From Flavobacteriales bacterium (GTDB taxonomy: Bacteria; Bacteroidota; Bacteroidia; Flavobacteriales; UBA1820), in NCBI GenBank assembly GCA_003150615.1, contig QALN01000003.1, positions 186,001-250,000 of the forward strand: a DNA stretch of 64,000 nucleotides. Direction: 5' to 3'. Both the position numbers and the translations under genes were made by a program. The notes under the pieces were generated by a model, which saw nothing but the letters and a program-made list of their open reading frames with translations, was not told the DNA's origin and ran no database searches. This document shows, in pieces, positions 37,033 to 46,309 of this stretch; positions within the stretch are counted from its first letter, which is position 1; each line of letters begins with the position of its first letter.

Positions 37033-37674
37033 TTATTGGTTTTCCCGGAACGAACCGAGTACCTTGCCCCGCAAGGCATCGTATTTGTCTGAAACGGTCC
37101 TCGGCATTGACAGATATATCATGTAAAACGCATCCTTCCCTTCTGTGAAAACGTAACTGGTTTCAAAATCTGTACCGTCTATTTCGATAATGAAACTGTT
37201 GTCTATGCGTTTCATCCCGTTCACAACGGACGTATCGGCAGTAACGGAGGACACGAGTTTAACACCTTCCACGGCATTGTCTCCGTTTGCCACGTTTGCC
37301 ATGCATAATTTGTTGTAGCCGTACAGGTCCGGCGTTACGACGCTTTTCAGATCGTTGCTTTCTACAAAATCCGAAAGTTCTTTCTTGCCCATCTTATAAA
37401 CCCCTAGATGTATTCCTGAAGTCGTGTCGCCGTACGTTATCTCTGACTCGGGGTCCAGATGGCTGTAATTGTGCATCATGGCAGGAACTTCCATGCTGAA
37501 ACGTCCCGATGTCACCGTTTTGGTGATACTGTCGTTTATAGCTGACACAGCGATGTCGCTGATATCCTCCGTGATCCCGCCTATGCCTTGCGCCTCATCC
37601 GGAGCCTGTTGCTCCGAAAGACCGCCGCACGAATACAGTACTGCGGCGAATATTGCCAAAACTGCCTTTTTCAT
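37033..37674 (-). CDS. Lipoprotein of unknown function, paralogue B
   Basis: A 213-residue protein with lipobox VLYSC (lipidated Cys16), then a 40-residue acidic linker (QAPDEAQGIGGITEDISD) absent from paralogue A. Shared blocks with A include KTVTSGRFSMEVPA, VVTPDLYGYN, IDNSFIIEIDG and YDALRGKVLGSF. It lies 115 bp downstream of cysQ on the same strand. Function unknown. Confidence 0.7.
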   Translation of the reverse strand: MKKAVLAIFAAVLYSCGGLSEQQAPDEAQGIGGITEDISDIAVSAINDSITKTVTSGRFSMEVPAMMHNYSHLDPESEITYGDTTSGIHLGVYKMGKKELSDFVESNDLKSVVTPDLYGYNKLCMANVANGDNAVEGVKLVSSVTADTSVVNGMKRIDNSFIIEIDGTDFETSYVFTEGKDAFYMIYLSMPRTVSDKYDALRGKVLGSFRENQ

Positions 37675-37789
37675 ATCCTTATGTGTTTTTGTAAAAGCAA
37701 CCGGCGCCGTCTGTCGTACACGCCGCGCAAATCAATGACTGCTATGTTGCTTCCGGCTGTACCGGAAATTAAAGAACCCGTACCGGCAT

Positions 37790-38608
37790 TTAGAGTTCCC
37801 TTGCCGGATTTTTCACCGTAAAATCGGAACTGCGCAGCACCTGTTTGTTGTACATAAGCGGCTCGCCGGTTTCTATCGAGCGCAACGGCATGCCCAAAGA
37901 GCGCAAAAGTGCGTCGCCTGCGGCCGTGTCCCATTCCATAACGCTGCCCATCCTCGTGTATTCGTCCGCCAGTCCTTCGGCCAGGGTACAGTATTTGACG
38001 CAACTGCCCATGGGTAATATCTCGGCGCCGGGAATGCGTTCCGTCAGTGCTTTGTAATAATCTTCCGTCGCTTTGGTGCGTGCCGACTTGCTTGCAAGGC
38101 ATATGTAGTGGCCCGTGCGGGCGGAAGCAGGAAGCTGTGACGCACGTATTTCGTCCACTCCTGAAAAAGACGCCGCCCCTGGTTGTACCGATGCTTTCAC
38201 TGCCGGTATTTTGTCCGTACCGAAGTAAAGCGCTTTGTCTTCCGGCAGGTATATGACGCCGAAAACAGGCGAACCTTTCCTGCAAAGGGCTATGTTGACT
38301 CCGTATTGCGGAGAGCCGTTTATAAACTCTTTGGTGCCGTCCAGCGGGTCCACGATAAATACTTCGTCCCAGTTTTTACGTACCGAATAGTCTTCTTCGG
38401 CCCCTTCCTCGCTTATCACGGGAATGCCTGTCTGTCCCAGAAAAGAGTTTATTGTATCCTGTGCGGCGTAATCGGCATCCGTGACAGGCGAATTGTCAGC
38501 TTTTTCCTTTACCGAATACCGGGCTTTGTTTTTTACTTCCAGGATGGCTCCTCCGGCCTTTACGGCCGCGTTTACCATATCGAGTAATATCCTTTCGTCC
38601 CTGTCCAT
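37790..38608 (-). CDS. cysQ: 3'(2'),5'-bisphosphate nucleotidase CysQ (inositol monophosphatase fold)
   Basis: The 272-residue Mg2+-dependent phosphatase removes the 3'-phosphate of PAP made in sulfate activation. Metal-site motifs: SPVTDADYAAQ, VISEEGAEED, IVDPLDGTKEFINGSPQYGVNIAL and the C-terminal VMEWDTAAGDALLRSLG. Full length. It lies 13 bp after deoC on the same strand, so the two are cotranscribed; no sulfate-assimilation gene is adjacent. The immediate family (IMPase) cannot exclude inositol-phosphate substrates. Confidence 0.9.
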   Translation of the reverse strand: MDRDERILLDMVNAAVKAGGAILEVKNKARYSVKEKADNSPVTDADYAAQDTINSFLGQTGIPVISEEGAEEDYSVRKNWDEVFIVDPLDGTKEFINGSPQYGVNIALCRKGSPVFGVIYLPEDKALYFGTDKIPAVKASVQPGAASFSGVDEIRASQLPASARTGHYICLASKSARTKATEDYYKALTERIPGAEILPMGSCVKYCTLAEGLADEYTRMGSVMEWDTAAGDALLRSLGMPLRSIETGEPLMYNKQVLRSSDFTVKNPAREL

Positions 38609-38621
38609 CGCGCGAGTGGGT

Positions 38622-39365
38622 TTAATATGCGGACGATGCGCTTTGTCCGTCGGCCAGTTTTTTTGCCGATGAGGTGCCTATGCGCGTCACTCCAGCTTCT
38701 ATCATTCTTTTGGCAGTTTCCATGTCGCGCACACCTCCGGCGGCCTTTACAGGCAGCGGAGAACCGTACTCCTTCATTATCTTCACGGCTTCTATCGTAG
38801 CTCCCGAAGGTTTTCCGTTTTCCGTCTTATAGAAGCCGGTCGATGTCTTGAGGAACACGCGGGACGCGTTCGCCTCTCCGAAGTTTTCAAGAACCACGTC
38901 GCGTATCAGCTCCGACAGGCCTTCTATTTCGTCTTCGCGCAGCGCTGCCGTTTCCAGTATCCATTTTGCGGTTTTACCGGCGTTAAGCGTCAGCTCCGTG
39001 CAGCGGCGGACTTCTTCGGCTACGGTTTCCGTTTTTCCGCGCTTGTACATCGGGTAGTTTACCACGAAATCCAGCTCGTCGGCTCCGTTTAATATAGACT
39101 GCTTCGCCTCGGCCATTTTTTCGTCTATCGAATACGTGCCTTCGGGAAAACCTATCACCGTGCCAACGAGTACTTTCGAGCCTACCTGGTCTATCATCTT
39201 CCGGGCATCGGCTACCATGTCCGGACGTATCATTATCAGTTTGAAGTGTTCCGCTATGGCCTCCTGTATGTAACCGTGTGCTATTTCCCGGTATTTTTCG
39301 ACCGGTATGCCGGCTCTTTCAGGTGTGTCGAGGTACGTCGAATCGAGGTATTGTTTTATGTCCAT
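38622..39365 (-). CDS. deoC: Deoxyribose-phosphate aldolase
   Basis: The 247-residue TIM-barrel enzyme splits 2-deoxyribose-5-phosphate into glyceraldehyde-3-phosphate and acetaldehyde. Motifs: LVGTVIGFPEGTYS, NGADELDFVVNY, the Schiff-base lysine in RVFLKTSTGFY and VKAAGGVRDMETAKRMIEAG near the end. A -7 box TAAATTTG lies on the minus strand at 39403-39396. It is followed at 13 bp by cysQ. Confidence 0.95.
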   Translation of the reverse strand: MDIKQYLDSTYLDTPERAGIPVEKYREIAHGYIQEAIAEHFKLIMIRPDMVADARKMIDQVGSKVLVGTVIGFPEGTYSIDEKMAEAKQSILNGADELDFVVNYPMYKRGKTETVAEEVRRCTELTLNAGKTAKWILETAALREDEIEGLSELIRDVVLENFGEANASRVFLKTSTGFYKTENGKPSGATIEAVKIMKEYGSPLPVKAAGGVRDMETAKRMIEAGVTRIGTSSAKKLADGQSASSAY

Positions 39366-39395
39366 TTCGTTTTGATTTTATTGTTTCGTAGGGTA

Positions 39396-39403
39396 CAAAT
39401 TTA
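39396..39403 (-). promoter_or_regulatory. -7 box (TAAATTTG) for deoC
   Basis: Exact TAnnTTTG match on the minus strand, 31 bp before the deoC ATG. Confidence 0.5.
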
Positions 39404-39552
39404 ATTTAATAAACCGTACATACCTAAGAATAAAGGTAAAAAATGGGATAAATGCCGCCTCTTTGCGCGCCGATGTGCGGGTATATTGCTGCCGATGTGC
39501 GGCGCGGGTGCTCTTGTGAAGATATAAAAAGGCTGAAAGTATGCGCTGTACG

Positions 39553-39646
39553 ATAAAAAAATAAGACTTGTCAAAAGCTTGACAAGTCCTAAAAACTAAC
39601 CTAAACTCAAAACTATAACTATGAAACTACTACTTTTCTATTTTGA
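39553..39646 (-). ncRNA. Candidate small RNA (about 90 nt) with own promoter and terminator
   Basis: On the minus strand a promoter (ATTG at 39683-39680, 20 bp, TACATTTG at 39659-39652) is followed about 90 nt later by a hairpin with perfect 10-bp arms (39588-39579 with 39574-39565, GACTTGTCAA) and then TTATTTTTTT. The stretch between is rich in TAGTT/GTTTA and has no open frame of note. The whole unit lies in an intergenic gap, in the same direction as deoC. This is the layout of a free small RNA. The alternative is a read-through terminator of the flippase gene. Confidence 0.45.
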
Positions 39647-39758
39647 CGCTGCAAATGTAATATGTTTTTGTGCCGCGCGCAATATTTTCGCGCATAAATT
39701 TTTGTAAAAAAGGCGTATTTAACATTTTTGCCGCCGTGAAATACGTTCCACGTACGTT

Positions 39759-40808
39759 TCAAGCCCTTTGTTTTTCCTCACGATGCAGACGTATGGTTTT
39801 CGCACGGCTTATCATCATAAGGGCCACACCTCCGGTAAGTATCTGCATTATGGTTTGCGTGGCGTGGTTGAGCGTAGCGAACGCCATCGCTATGTTGGGC
39901 GTTATGGCCGCTATGCCAAGTATCGGTATGCCTATTTTCATCGCCGTGTGGTATGCGCCTATGCCTCCCTGCACTGGTACGAGCTGGGCCAGCCCTCCGA
40001 CTGTCATAAGGTACAGTATGTTCGCCGCGGACAACGACGACGTTTCCCGGAATGCGTAGCTCATGAAAAATATCATAAGGTAATACATGAGCCATATCAG
40101 TACCGTGTAGCTCACGAAAGCCCATTTTCGGGGCAGGCGCGTCACTGTCTTTATCCCTTCGGCCATGCCGGATATGAAATCGGCTATGCGGTGGTAAAGT
40201 ATCGTATGGCGGAGCTTTTTGCGGAACACGTATATTATAAGTATACAGGCCGCCAGCATGCCCAGAAGTATGTATTTATAATCCATCGCCGGTGGAGCCG
40301 ACCCTGCGTCTTTGCGTATGGTTATCAGCTCGTATGCGAAAGTTTCGATATTGTCGTACTGGAGCATGAACGTGAGCATAATGCTCAGGGCGAGCATTAT
40401 CACGTCTATTGCGCGTTCCAGTATCACCGTGCCCAGGAGTTTGCTCACCGGTATTCCTTCGGCCTGGTTCATGGCGGTGCAGCGGGCCACTTCACCTGCG
40501 CGCGGCACTACCAGGTTCGCTATGTACGTCACGGTGACCGAATTTACCGAGTTTGCGACCGATATGTTCCGGTAGCCCATTGCTTCGAGCGGTATGAGCC
40601 ATCGTATCCCTATCAGCACGAATGCGGCGTATCCGGTTATGAAAGAAAGGGCCACGTAGAAATAATCGGCCTGTTTGATCGCCGACCATATGCTGGCCAG
40701 ATCGAGTCCTGAAAATGCGTAGTAAAGCAGCCCAAGAGCCATTGCCGGCAATAATACGAACTTCACCGAGAACGAAACGGTTCTTTTTACGGCTGGGTTT
40801 ATGGCCAT
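39759..40808 (-). CDS. Flippase-like / lysylphosphatidylglycerol synthase TM-domain protein (UPF0104)
   Basis: The 349-residue inner-membrane protein has eight or more helices and the UPF0104 signatures GIRWLIPLEAMGYRNISVANS, LVVPRAGEVARCTAMNQAEG and VPVQGGIGAYHTAM. This domain resembles the flippase half of MprF and is found alone in many Bacteroidetes, probably moving lipids or glycan precursors across the membrane; there is no synthase domain here. It is divergent from the acyltransferase gene at 41065. Two alternative hairpins lie upstream at 40931-40972. Confidence 0.87.
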   Translation of the reverse strand: MAINPAVKRTVSFSVKFVLLPAMALGLLYYAFSGLDLASIWSAIKQADYFYVALSFITGYAAFVLIGIRWLIPLEAMGYRNISVANSVNSVTVTYIANLVVPRAGEVARCTAMNQAEGIPVSKLLGTVILERAIDVIMLALSIMLTFMLQYDNIETFAYELITIRKDAGSAPPAMDYKYILLGMLAACILIIYVFRKKLRHTILYHRIADFISGMAEGIKTVTRLPRKWAFVSYTVLIWLMYYLMIFFMSYAFRETSSLSAANILYLMTVGGLAQLVPVQGGIGAYHTAMKIGIPILGIAAITPNIAMAFATLNHATQTIMQILTGGVALMMISRAKTIRLHREEKQRA

Positions 40809-40930
40809 TTTTGTGTCTGCTTGTATGTTGTTTTTCTTTACGTTCTTTTACCCTTCGCGTAACCGTGCAAATATCGCATTTTTTTTACGATATGCGGAAA
40901 AATGTCGTACAATTATGGCGGCGTCAGGTC

Positions 40931-40972
40931 CTGGACGGAGCAAGTGCCCGTCCAGTTGGAGCAGGACGGGCA
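40931..40972. repeat. Overlapping, mutually exclusive hairpins
   Basis: CTGGACGG (40931-40938) can pair with CCGTCCAG (40948-40955), and TGCCCGTCC (40945-40953) with GGACGGGCA (40964-40972). The arms overlap, so only one can form. They lie between the divergent flippase and acyltransferase genes and could sit in the flippase leader. Confidence 0.5.
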
Positions 40973-41033
40973 TTCCTGCCGTCCGCAGGCTATTTTAGAT
41001 GCAATATTCCGCCGCTTGTAAAAGTATTTTGCG

Positions 41034-41041
41034 TATTTTTG
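41034..41041 (+). promoter_or_regulatory. -7 box (TATTTTTG) for the lpxL-like operon
   Basis: Exact TAnnTTTG match, 24 bp before the ATG at 41065; the -33 region is poor. Confidence 0.5.
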
Positions 41042-41064
41042 CCAGTTGTAACAATTGACGCGCT

Positions 41065-41967
41065 ATGTTTGCCAAAGCCGGATTTTTTATCGTAAAGATG
41101 CTTTCACGGATACCTTTCGGGGTTATGTACGTTCTGTCGGACATATCCTCCTGGATGCTCTTCCATGTGATAAGGTATCGCCGGAGTGTGGTTATGGGCA
41201 ATCTTTCCATGTGTTTTCCTGAGAAAAGCTCCGGCGAATTGAAAAAAATAGCGCGCGATTTCTACCGGGGATTTACCGACACGATGCTCGAATCCGTAAA
41301 AATGCTTACCATAAGCCCGGAAGAAGCGTCGAAAAGGTTCCGTTATCAGGATGAGGACAAACTACGCAGTTTTCTTAACGACGGTCATGACCACATAATG
41401 ATATTCGGGCATTGTTCCAACTGGGAATGGCTCATGTTCACCCAACTCATTTTCCCTAAAATGCACCTTGTAGCCCTTTACCAGAAGATAGAAAACCCGT
41501 TCATAAACGCCTGCACGAGGCACGCCCGCGAACGGTTCGGAATGGAGGCCATGGAAGCCAAAAACGCCCTTTTAGGGCTTTCCCGCCTTAAGAACGACGG
41601 TAATTCGATGGCAGCGTTCGTAGCCGACCAAAGCCCTGCCCGCCAATTGATAAAACACCGTGTAAAGTTTTTCGGCATAGACACCCCGGCGCATATCGGC
41701 GCGCACCAGATAGCCACCAGGCTTAAATTCGGGGTGATATTCCTCGAAATGCGCCGTATCTCTCGCGGGCATTACCTTGCTGTCACGGAAAAGATATACA
41801 CCCCCGGCGAACCGGTAGGGCAGTACGAGATAATAGACCGCTTTTTCGACCGCCTCGAAAAACAGATAAGGCGCGATCCGTCTTGCTGGCTGTGGACGCA
41901 CCGACGTTGGAAATACGCGGATTTAAAAAACGATCAGAAGAAAACTTCCGTCGATGAACGAAAATAA
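41065..41967 (+). CDS. LpxL/HtrB-type lysophospholipid / lipid A acyltransferase
   Basis: The 300-residue protein has one N-terminal hydrophobic segment (residues 1-35) and the acyltransferase motif with catalytic His as FGHCSNWEWL (H-x5-E equivalent), then FVADQSPARQLIKHRVKFFG and the C-terminal CWLWTHRRWKY. Family members add secondary acyl chains to lipid A at the inner membrane. Bacteroidetes usually have a few such paralogues, so the exact acyl donor and position are unknown. First gene of a close-packed run; it overlaps the next gene by 14 bp. Confidence 0.9.
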   Translation: MFAKAGFFIVKMLSRIPFGVMYVLSDISSWMLFHVIRYRRSVVMGNLSMCFPEKSSGELKKIARDFYRGFTDTMLESVKMLTISPEEASKRFRYQDEDKLRSFLNDGHDHIMIFGHCSNWEWLMFTQLIFPKMHLVALYQKIENPFINACTRHARERFGMEAMEAKNALLGLSRLKNDGNSMAAFVADQSPARQLIKHRVKFFGIDTPAHIGAHQIATRLKFGVIFLEMRRISRGHYLAVTEKIYTPGEPVGQYEIIDRFFDRLEKQIRRDPSCWLWTHRRWKYADLKNDQKKTSVDERK

Positions 41968-42967
41968 ACTGTCTTTCGCGGTAGTCGTGCTCAACTGGAA
42001 CGGAAGGGAACTGCTGGAAAAATTCCTCCCTTCGCTCGTGGCCTGCAACCATCCGCAGGCACGGCTGTACGTGGCCGATAATGCCTCGACTGACGATTCG
42101 CTGGAATTTCTCAGGCGCAATTATCCTCAGGTCGGCATAATACGCAACGAAGCCAACTACGGTTTCGCCAAAGGCTACAATAAAGCCCTGGAGGGCCTTT
42201 CCGAAGATGTGTTCGTGCTTGTGAACTCGGATATAGAGGTCACTCCCGGCTGGCTCGATGCGGCAGTTGCCGAGTTTGAAAACAATCCCTCGACAGTGGC
42301 TGCGCAGCCGCGTCTTCTGGACTACAAGGATAAAAAGATGTTCGAGTACGCCGGCGCTGCCGGCGGTTTCATAGACAAACTCGGATACCCGTACTGCCGG
42401 GGACGCATTTTCACCGAAATAGAAGAGGACAGAGGGCAGTACTGTGAAAATACCGACATATTCTGGGCTACCGGAGCATGCCTTTTCGTGCGCAGGGACG
42501 CTTTTGTGCGGCTCGGCGGATTCGATGCCGACTTTTTCGCCCACCTGGAAGAGATAGACCTGTGCTGGCGCATATTGAACAGCGGCGGGCGGGTGCGTTA
42601 TCTGGCTTCGTCCAAAGTATATCACTTAGGCGGGGCTACCCTCAAAAAGTACGACGCCCGCAAAACATATCTCAATTTCCGCAACAGCCTTTTCGCGATA
42701 GTGAAAAACATGCCGGCGTACAGGATACCGTATGTCGTTTTGCTGAGGCTTCTTCTGGACGGAGTGCAGGGAGTACGCTTTCTGGGTGAAAAACGGCCCA
42801 GGCATACGTGGGCTTTGGTGCGCGCTCATTTTTCTTTCTACGCCAATTTTATGAAAATGTGGCGCAAACGTTCGCTCACGCCTGCCAAAACCAGAAAATA
42901 CTACCACACGGGCAGTGTCGTTTTACAGCATTTCGTTTGCGGTAAGAAATATTTTTCGCAACTTTAA
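41954..42967 (+). CDS. Glycosyltransferase family 2
   Basis: The 337-residue GT-A enzyme opens with the family pattern FAVVVLNWNGRELLEKFLPSL and has the DNASTDDS loop, the metal-binding LVNSDIEVTP (DxD-like), TGACLFVRRDAF and EIDLCWRILNSG. It resembles rhamnosyl- or mannosyl-transferase-like GT2 proteins; donor and acceptor are unknown. It overlaps the acyltransferase gene, which suggests joint action in envelope glycolipid synthesis. Its last 70 residues are basic and may be membrane-associated. Confidence 0.9.
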   Translation: MNENKLSFAVVVLNWNGRELLEKFLPSLVACNHPQARLYVADNASTDDSLEFLRRNYPQVGIIRNEANYGFAKGYNKALEGLSEDVFVLVNSDIEVTPGWLDAAVAEFENNPSTVAAQPRLLDYKDKKMFEYAGAAGGFIDKLGYPYCRGRIFTEIEEDRGQYCENTDIFWATGACLFVRRDAFVRLGGFDADFFAHLEEIDLCWRILNSGGRVRYLASSKVYHLGGATLKKYDARKTYLNFRNSLFAIVKNMPAYRIPYVVLLRLLLDGVQGVRFLGEKRPRHTWALVRAHFSFYANFMKMWRKRSLTPAKTRKYYHTGSVVLQHFVCGKKYFSQL

Positions 42968-42970
42968 TCC

Positions 42971-43669
42971 ATGCGTACGACAAAGGACAATATAGCGGTC
43001 CTTTACGAGGACAACCACATCATCGTCGTTTCCAAACGTCCTGGCGACATAGTTCAGGGCGACAAAACGGGCGATATGCCGCTTGTGGACATAGTTAAGG
43101 AATACCTTCGCGAAAAGTATTCCAAACCGGGAAATGTTTTCTGCGGGCTTACGCACCGCATCGACCGGCCCACGAGCGGGGCTGTCATATTTGCCAAAAC
43201 GTCCAAAGCTCTCTCGCGCATGGCCGAGCTGTTCCGTACCGGCGGAGTGGAAAAAACGTACCATGCAATACTGCCGCTCAAGGACATTCCGGATGCCGGC
43301 ACATTGGAAAATTACCTTGTCCGGGACGGCCGTACCAACCGTTCGCGCGCTTACGATACCCCGCGTGAAGGAGCTAAAAGGGCGGTTCTGCATTATACGG
43401 TACTCTCGCGCGGAAAAAATTACATGCTCGCGCAGGTCGATCTGGAAACCGGCCGCCACCATCAGATACGGTGTCAGTTTTCGTCTATAGGACTTCCACT
43501 TCGCGGCGACTTGAAATACGGCTCTCCGCGTTCTAACCAGGACGGCAGCATAAGCCTTCATGCGAGGCGTATCAGGTTCGAGCATCCCGTGAGCCATATC
43601 CCGGTTGACGTGGCTGCCCCTTATCCGGAAAACGAACCTTTGTGGGAAACTCTCACTTGTCAGAAATAA
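42971..43669 (+). CDS. RluA-family pseudouridine synthase
   Basis: The 232-residue enzyme carries the catalytic-Asp motif THRIDRPTSGAVIFAKT and the late ETGRHHQIRCQFSSIGLPLRGDLKYG block of RluA-type synthases. It isomerises a uridine in rRNA or tRNA; the precise target is unknown. There is no S4 domain, so it is one of the short forms. It starts 3 bp after the GT2 gene. Confidence 0.92.
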   Translation: MRTTKDNIAVLYEDNHIIVVSKRPGDIVQGDKTGDMPLVDIVKEYLREKYSKPGNVFCGLTHRIDRPTSGAVIFAKTSKALSRMAELFRTGGVEKTYHAILPLKDIPDAGTLENYLVRDGRTNRSRAYDTPREGAKRAVLHYTVLSRGKNYMLAQVDLETGRHHQIRCQFSSIGLPLRGDLKYGSPRSNQDGSISLHARRIRFEHPVSHIPVDVAAPYPENEPLWETLTCQK

Positions 43670-43703
43670 ATATCAGACAGGCTATGCCTGTAAAATAACT
43701 ACT

Positions 43704-45131
43704 ATGGAACAGATAAGCGTTTTCGATATACTCAAGATAGGCATAGGCCCTTCGAGTTCACATACCCTCGGTCCCTGGAGGGCTGCGGAGCGTTTTTTGC
43801 GCTGCCTGAAGGAAAAAGGCGTTTTTACCAGCACGGAAAGAGTACGTGTCACACTTTACGGTTCACTTTCCATGACAGGGCGCGGACACTATACGGACAT
43901 AGCCGTCATGTTGGGCCTTTCGGGTTACGATCCGCAGACGATAGATCCCAAGGACATACAGCCCGTCGTATCCCGTATAACGGATTCCGGGGAAATGGCT
44001 CTCGCCGGGGAAAGGAAGATACGCTTTTCCCGCGCTCAGGATATAGTCTTCGACCGCGAATTCCTGCCTTTCCATTCCAACGGCATGACATTCTCCGCCT
44101 TTTCCGCCGACGGCGGGGTGCTGGCCGAGGAAACGTATTATTCGATAGGCGGAGGTTTCATAATCCGTGAGAACGAACAGCCTCAGCCATCCTGCGGTGC
44201 AAAGGCTTTCCCGTACCCGATACAGTGCGCCCAGGATTTGCTCCTTTACACGGTCGAAAACAAATGTTCGATAACGGACATAGTACTGGAAAACGAAAAA
44301 ACGCTCGATACCGAAGAAAACGTCCGCACCCGCCTTCTGCAGATATGGGACGCCATGTTGCGAAGCGTGTACACCGGATGCCATACGCTTGGCGAGCTTC
44401 CCGGCGGGCTGCACGTCAAACGCCGCGCCGCATACGTTTACGACAGGATAAAACCTTATCTGATATACGAAGATTACCGTGATTGGGCTCGTCAGCTGCG
44501 CCGTATCCGTCCGGACTCCCAGAACATTTTCACGTGGGTGAGTACTTTCGCCATAGCGGTAAACGAAGTCAACGCCTCGCTCGGACGCATAGTCACCGCG
44601 CCTACCAACGGCTCTTCAGGCGTCATACCAGCCGTGCTGCTGTACTATCTCTCGTTCGTAAACCCCAAGGCCGGCGATGACGAGATAATAGAGTTCCTTT
44701 TGGTCAGCGGCGAGATAGGAAGCATTTTCAAAAAAGGAGCTACCATTTCCGCCGCACAGGGCGGATGCCAGGCTGAAATAGGCGTGTCTTCGGCAATGGC
44801 CGCCGCTGCGTTGTGCCACGTTATGGGCGGACAGCCTTCGCAGTGTATTGCCGCGGCCGAGATCACCATGGAACATCATCTTGGTCTTACGTGCGACCCG
44901 GTGGCCGGGCTGGTGCAGGTGCCATGTATAGAGCGCAATTCAATGGGTGCGATAAAAGCTATTACGGCCGCCAACTGGGCTATAAACAACGACCCGTCCG
45001 TGCCCGTGGTAAGCCTCGATAAAGTTATAAAGACCATGTGGGAAACGGCGCTCGACATGAATTTCAAGTACAAGGAAACGGCACAGGGCGGACTTGCCTC
45101 CCAGATCCCCGTCAGCCTGCCTGACTGTTAA
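43704..45131 (+). CDS. sdaA: L-serine ammonia-lyase (iron-sulfur, single-chain)
   Basis: The 475-residue enzyme deaminates L-serine to pyruvate. The N-terminal domain begins [31 protein letters not shown], a hallmark of the beta domain, and the C-terminal catalytic half has the cluster cysteines [24 protein letters not shown] and [17 protein letters not shown]. It is the single-chain alpha+beta form. The true start is the ATG at 43704; an earlier in-frame start at 43605 lies inside rluA. Confidence 0.95.
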   Translation: MEQISVFDILKIGIGPSSSHTLGPWRAAERFLRCLKEKGVFTSTERVRVTLYGSLSMTGRGHYTDIAVMLGLSGYDPQTIDPKDIQPVVSRITDSGEMALAGERKIRFSRAQDIVFDREFLPFHSNGMTFSAFSADGGVLAEETYYSIGGGFIIRENEQPQPSCGAKAFPYPIQCAQDLLLYTVENKCSITDIVLENEKTLDTEENVRTRLLQIWDAMLRSVYTGCHTLGELPGGLHVKRRAAYVYDRIKPYLIYEDYRDWARQLRRIRPDSQNIFTWVSTFAIAVNEVNASLGRIVTAPTNGSSGVIPAVLLYYLSFVNPKAGDDEIIEFLLVSGEIGSIFKKGATISAAQGGCQAEIGVSSAMAAAALCHVMGGQPSQCIAAAEITMEHHLGLTCDPVAGLVQVPCIERNSMGAIKAITAANWAINNDPSVPVVSLDKVIKTMWETALDMNFKYKETAQGGLASQIPVSLPDC

Positions 45132-45177
45132 CGCCATTTCCGTGACATACGTATGTAAAACGTTGAATATCGATAAT

Positions 45178-46248
45178 ATGGAAATAAAAGAAAACGTATC
45201 GCTTTTGCCGTACAACACATTCGGGATGGACGTCCGTGCCGACTTTTTCGTAAAAGCCGGCAGCCGTGACGATGTCGCCGGCGCCGTGTCCCTGGCAAAG
45301 GAGAAAGGACTCCCGTTGCTCGTTCTCTCCGGCGGGAGCAATATGCTCATAACGGAGGACTTGCACGCCGTAGTCCTGTATATGGATACGCGTGGCATAG
45401 AAACGGAAGGCCGTGACGGTACCGACACTCTTGTCCGTGTCCAGGCAGGTGAAAACTGGCACGGGTTCGTACAGTGGACTGTGGAAAACTCTCTCTGCGG
45501 AGCGGAAAACCTCGCATACATACCGGGTAAGGCCGGCGCTTCTCCCGTACAGAACATAGGGGCCTACGGAGCCGAGGCCAAGGATATAATAGAAAGCGTC
45601 GAAGCTCTGGACGTCAGCACGCTTGAAATACGCACATTCACCAATGCACAGTGCCGTTTCGGTTACCGGGAATCCGTTTTCAAAGGTGAATACAAAGGCC
45701 GTTACATCATATTGTCCGTGCTTTTCCGCCTGCATAGGGAAAGTGGATACCAACCGCGTCTGGATTACGGCAATATACGCGCTTATCTGGAGCGGGAAGG
45801 CATCGCTTCGCCCGGTATAGCCGATGTGGCGCGCGCGGTAACCGCTATACGCATGGAAAAACTGCCCGATCCCGCCAAAACGGGCAACTGCGGCAGCTTT
45901 TTCAAAAACCCGGTACTCCCTCGTTCGCAATTCGAGGCACTGTCGGCGAAATATCCAGGTATGCCATCTTTCGGAGTTGAAAACCCATCCGACGGACATT
46001 ACAGGAAAATCCCGGCCGCATGGATGATCGAGCGCGCCGGATGGAAAGGCTATCGACGCGGAGCTGTCGGGGTGCATGAGAACCAGGCGCTCGTGCTTGT
46101 CAACTACGGCGGAGGTACCGGGGCTCAGGTGCTGGAACTGTGCCGCGACATATGCCGCGATGTGCAGGAAAAATTCGGCGTTGTCATCAGTCCCGAAGTC
46201 AATATCGTGGACAATGGATCGATAAGGAAAATCGATGCATGCAAATGA
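45178..46248 (+). CDS. murB: UDP-N-acetylenolpyruvoylglucosamine reductase MurB
   Basis: The 356-residue FAD enzyme makes UDP-N-acetylmuramate. Visible blocks: LPYNTFGMDVRADFFVKA, the FAD-binding LVLSGGSNMLITED, VENSLCGAENLAYIPGKAGA, QNIGAYGAE, FGYRESVFK, and GNCGSFFKNPVL with catalytic Ser. A tail of about 40 residues (VLELCRDICRDVQEKFGVVISPEVNIV) fits the longer type I MurB. The start at 45178 is used; upstream frames overlap sdaA. It ends the run that begins at 41065. Confidence 0.97.
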   Translation: MEIKENVSLLPYNTFGMDVRADFFVKAGSRDDVAGAVSLAKEKGLPLLVLSGGSNMLITEDLHAVVLYMDTRGIETEGRDGTDTLVRVQAGENWHGFVQWTVENSLCGAENLAYIPGKAGASPVQNIGAYGAEAKDIIESVEALDVSTLEIRTFTNAQCRFGYRESVFKGEYKGRYIILSVLFRLHRESGYQPRLDYGNIRAYLEREGIASPGIADVARAVTAIRMEKLPDPAKTGNCGSFFKNPVLPRSQFEALSAKYPGMPSFGVENPSDGHYRKIPAAWMIERAGWKGYRRGAVGVHENQALVLVNYGGGTGAQVLELCRDICRDVQEKFGVVISPEVNIVDNGSIRKIDACK

Positions 46249-46269
46249 TTTTTCAGGCTTTTAAAAGCG

Positions 46270-46277
46270 TATCTTTG
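46270..46277 (+). promoter_or_regulatory. -7 box (TATCTTTG) for the 47-residue peptide
   Basis: Exact TAnnTTTG match 33 bp before the ATG at 46310. It supports a separate transcript for the small gene. Confidence 0.55.
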
Positions 46278-46309
46278 TTTTTGGAGAAGATTTAAAAACC
46301 AAAAAAGCT

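Larger units (their letters stand above)
39366..39758. other. Intergenic region between deoC and the flippase gene, holding a candidate small RNA
   Basis: About 390 bp. It contains the deoC -7 box (39396-39403) and a small-RNA-like unit at about 39553-39646, both read leftward. The rest is low in structure. A 28-codon rightward ATG frame at 39621 has no supporting context. Confidence 0.55.

Noticed and set aside
39621..39707. Leader peptide of 28 codons rightward
   Set aside because: No run of one amino acid, no gene to attenuate rightward, and the leftward small-RNA layout explains the site better.
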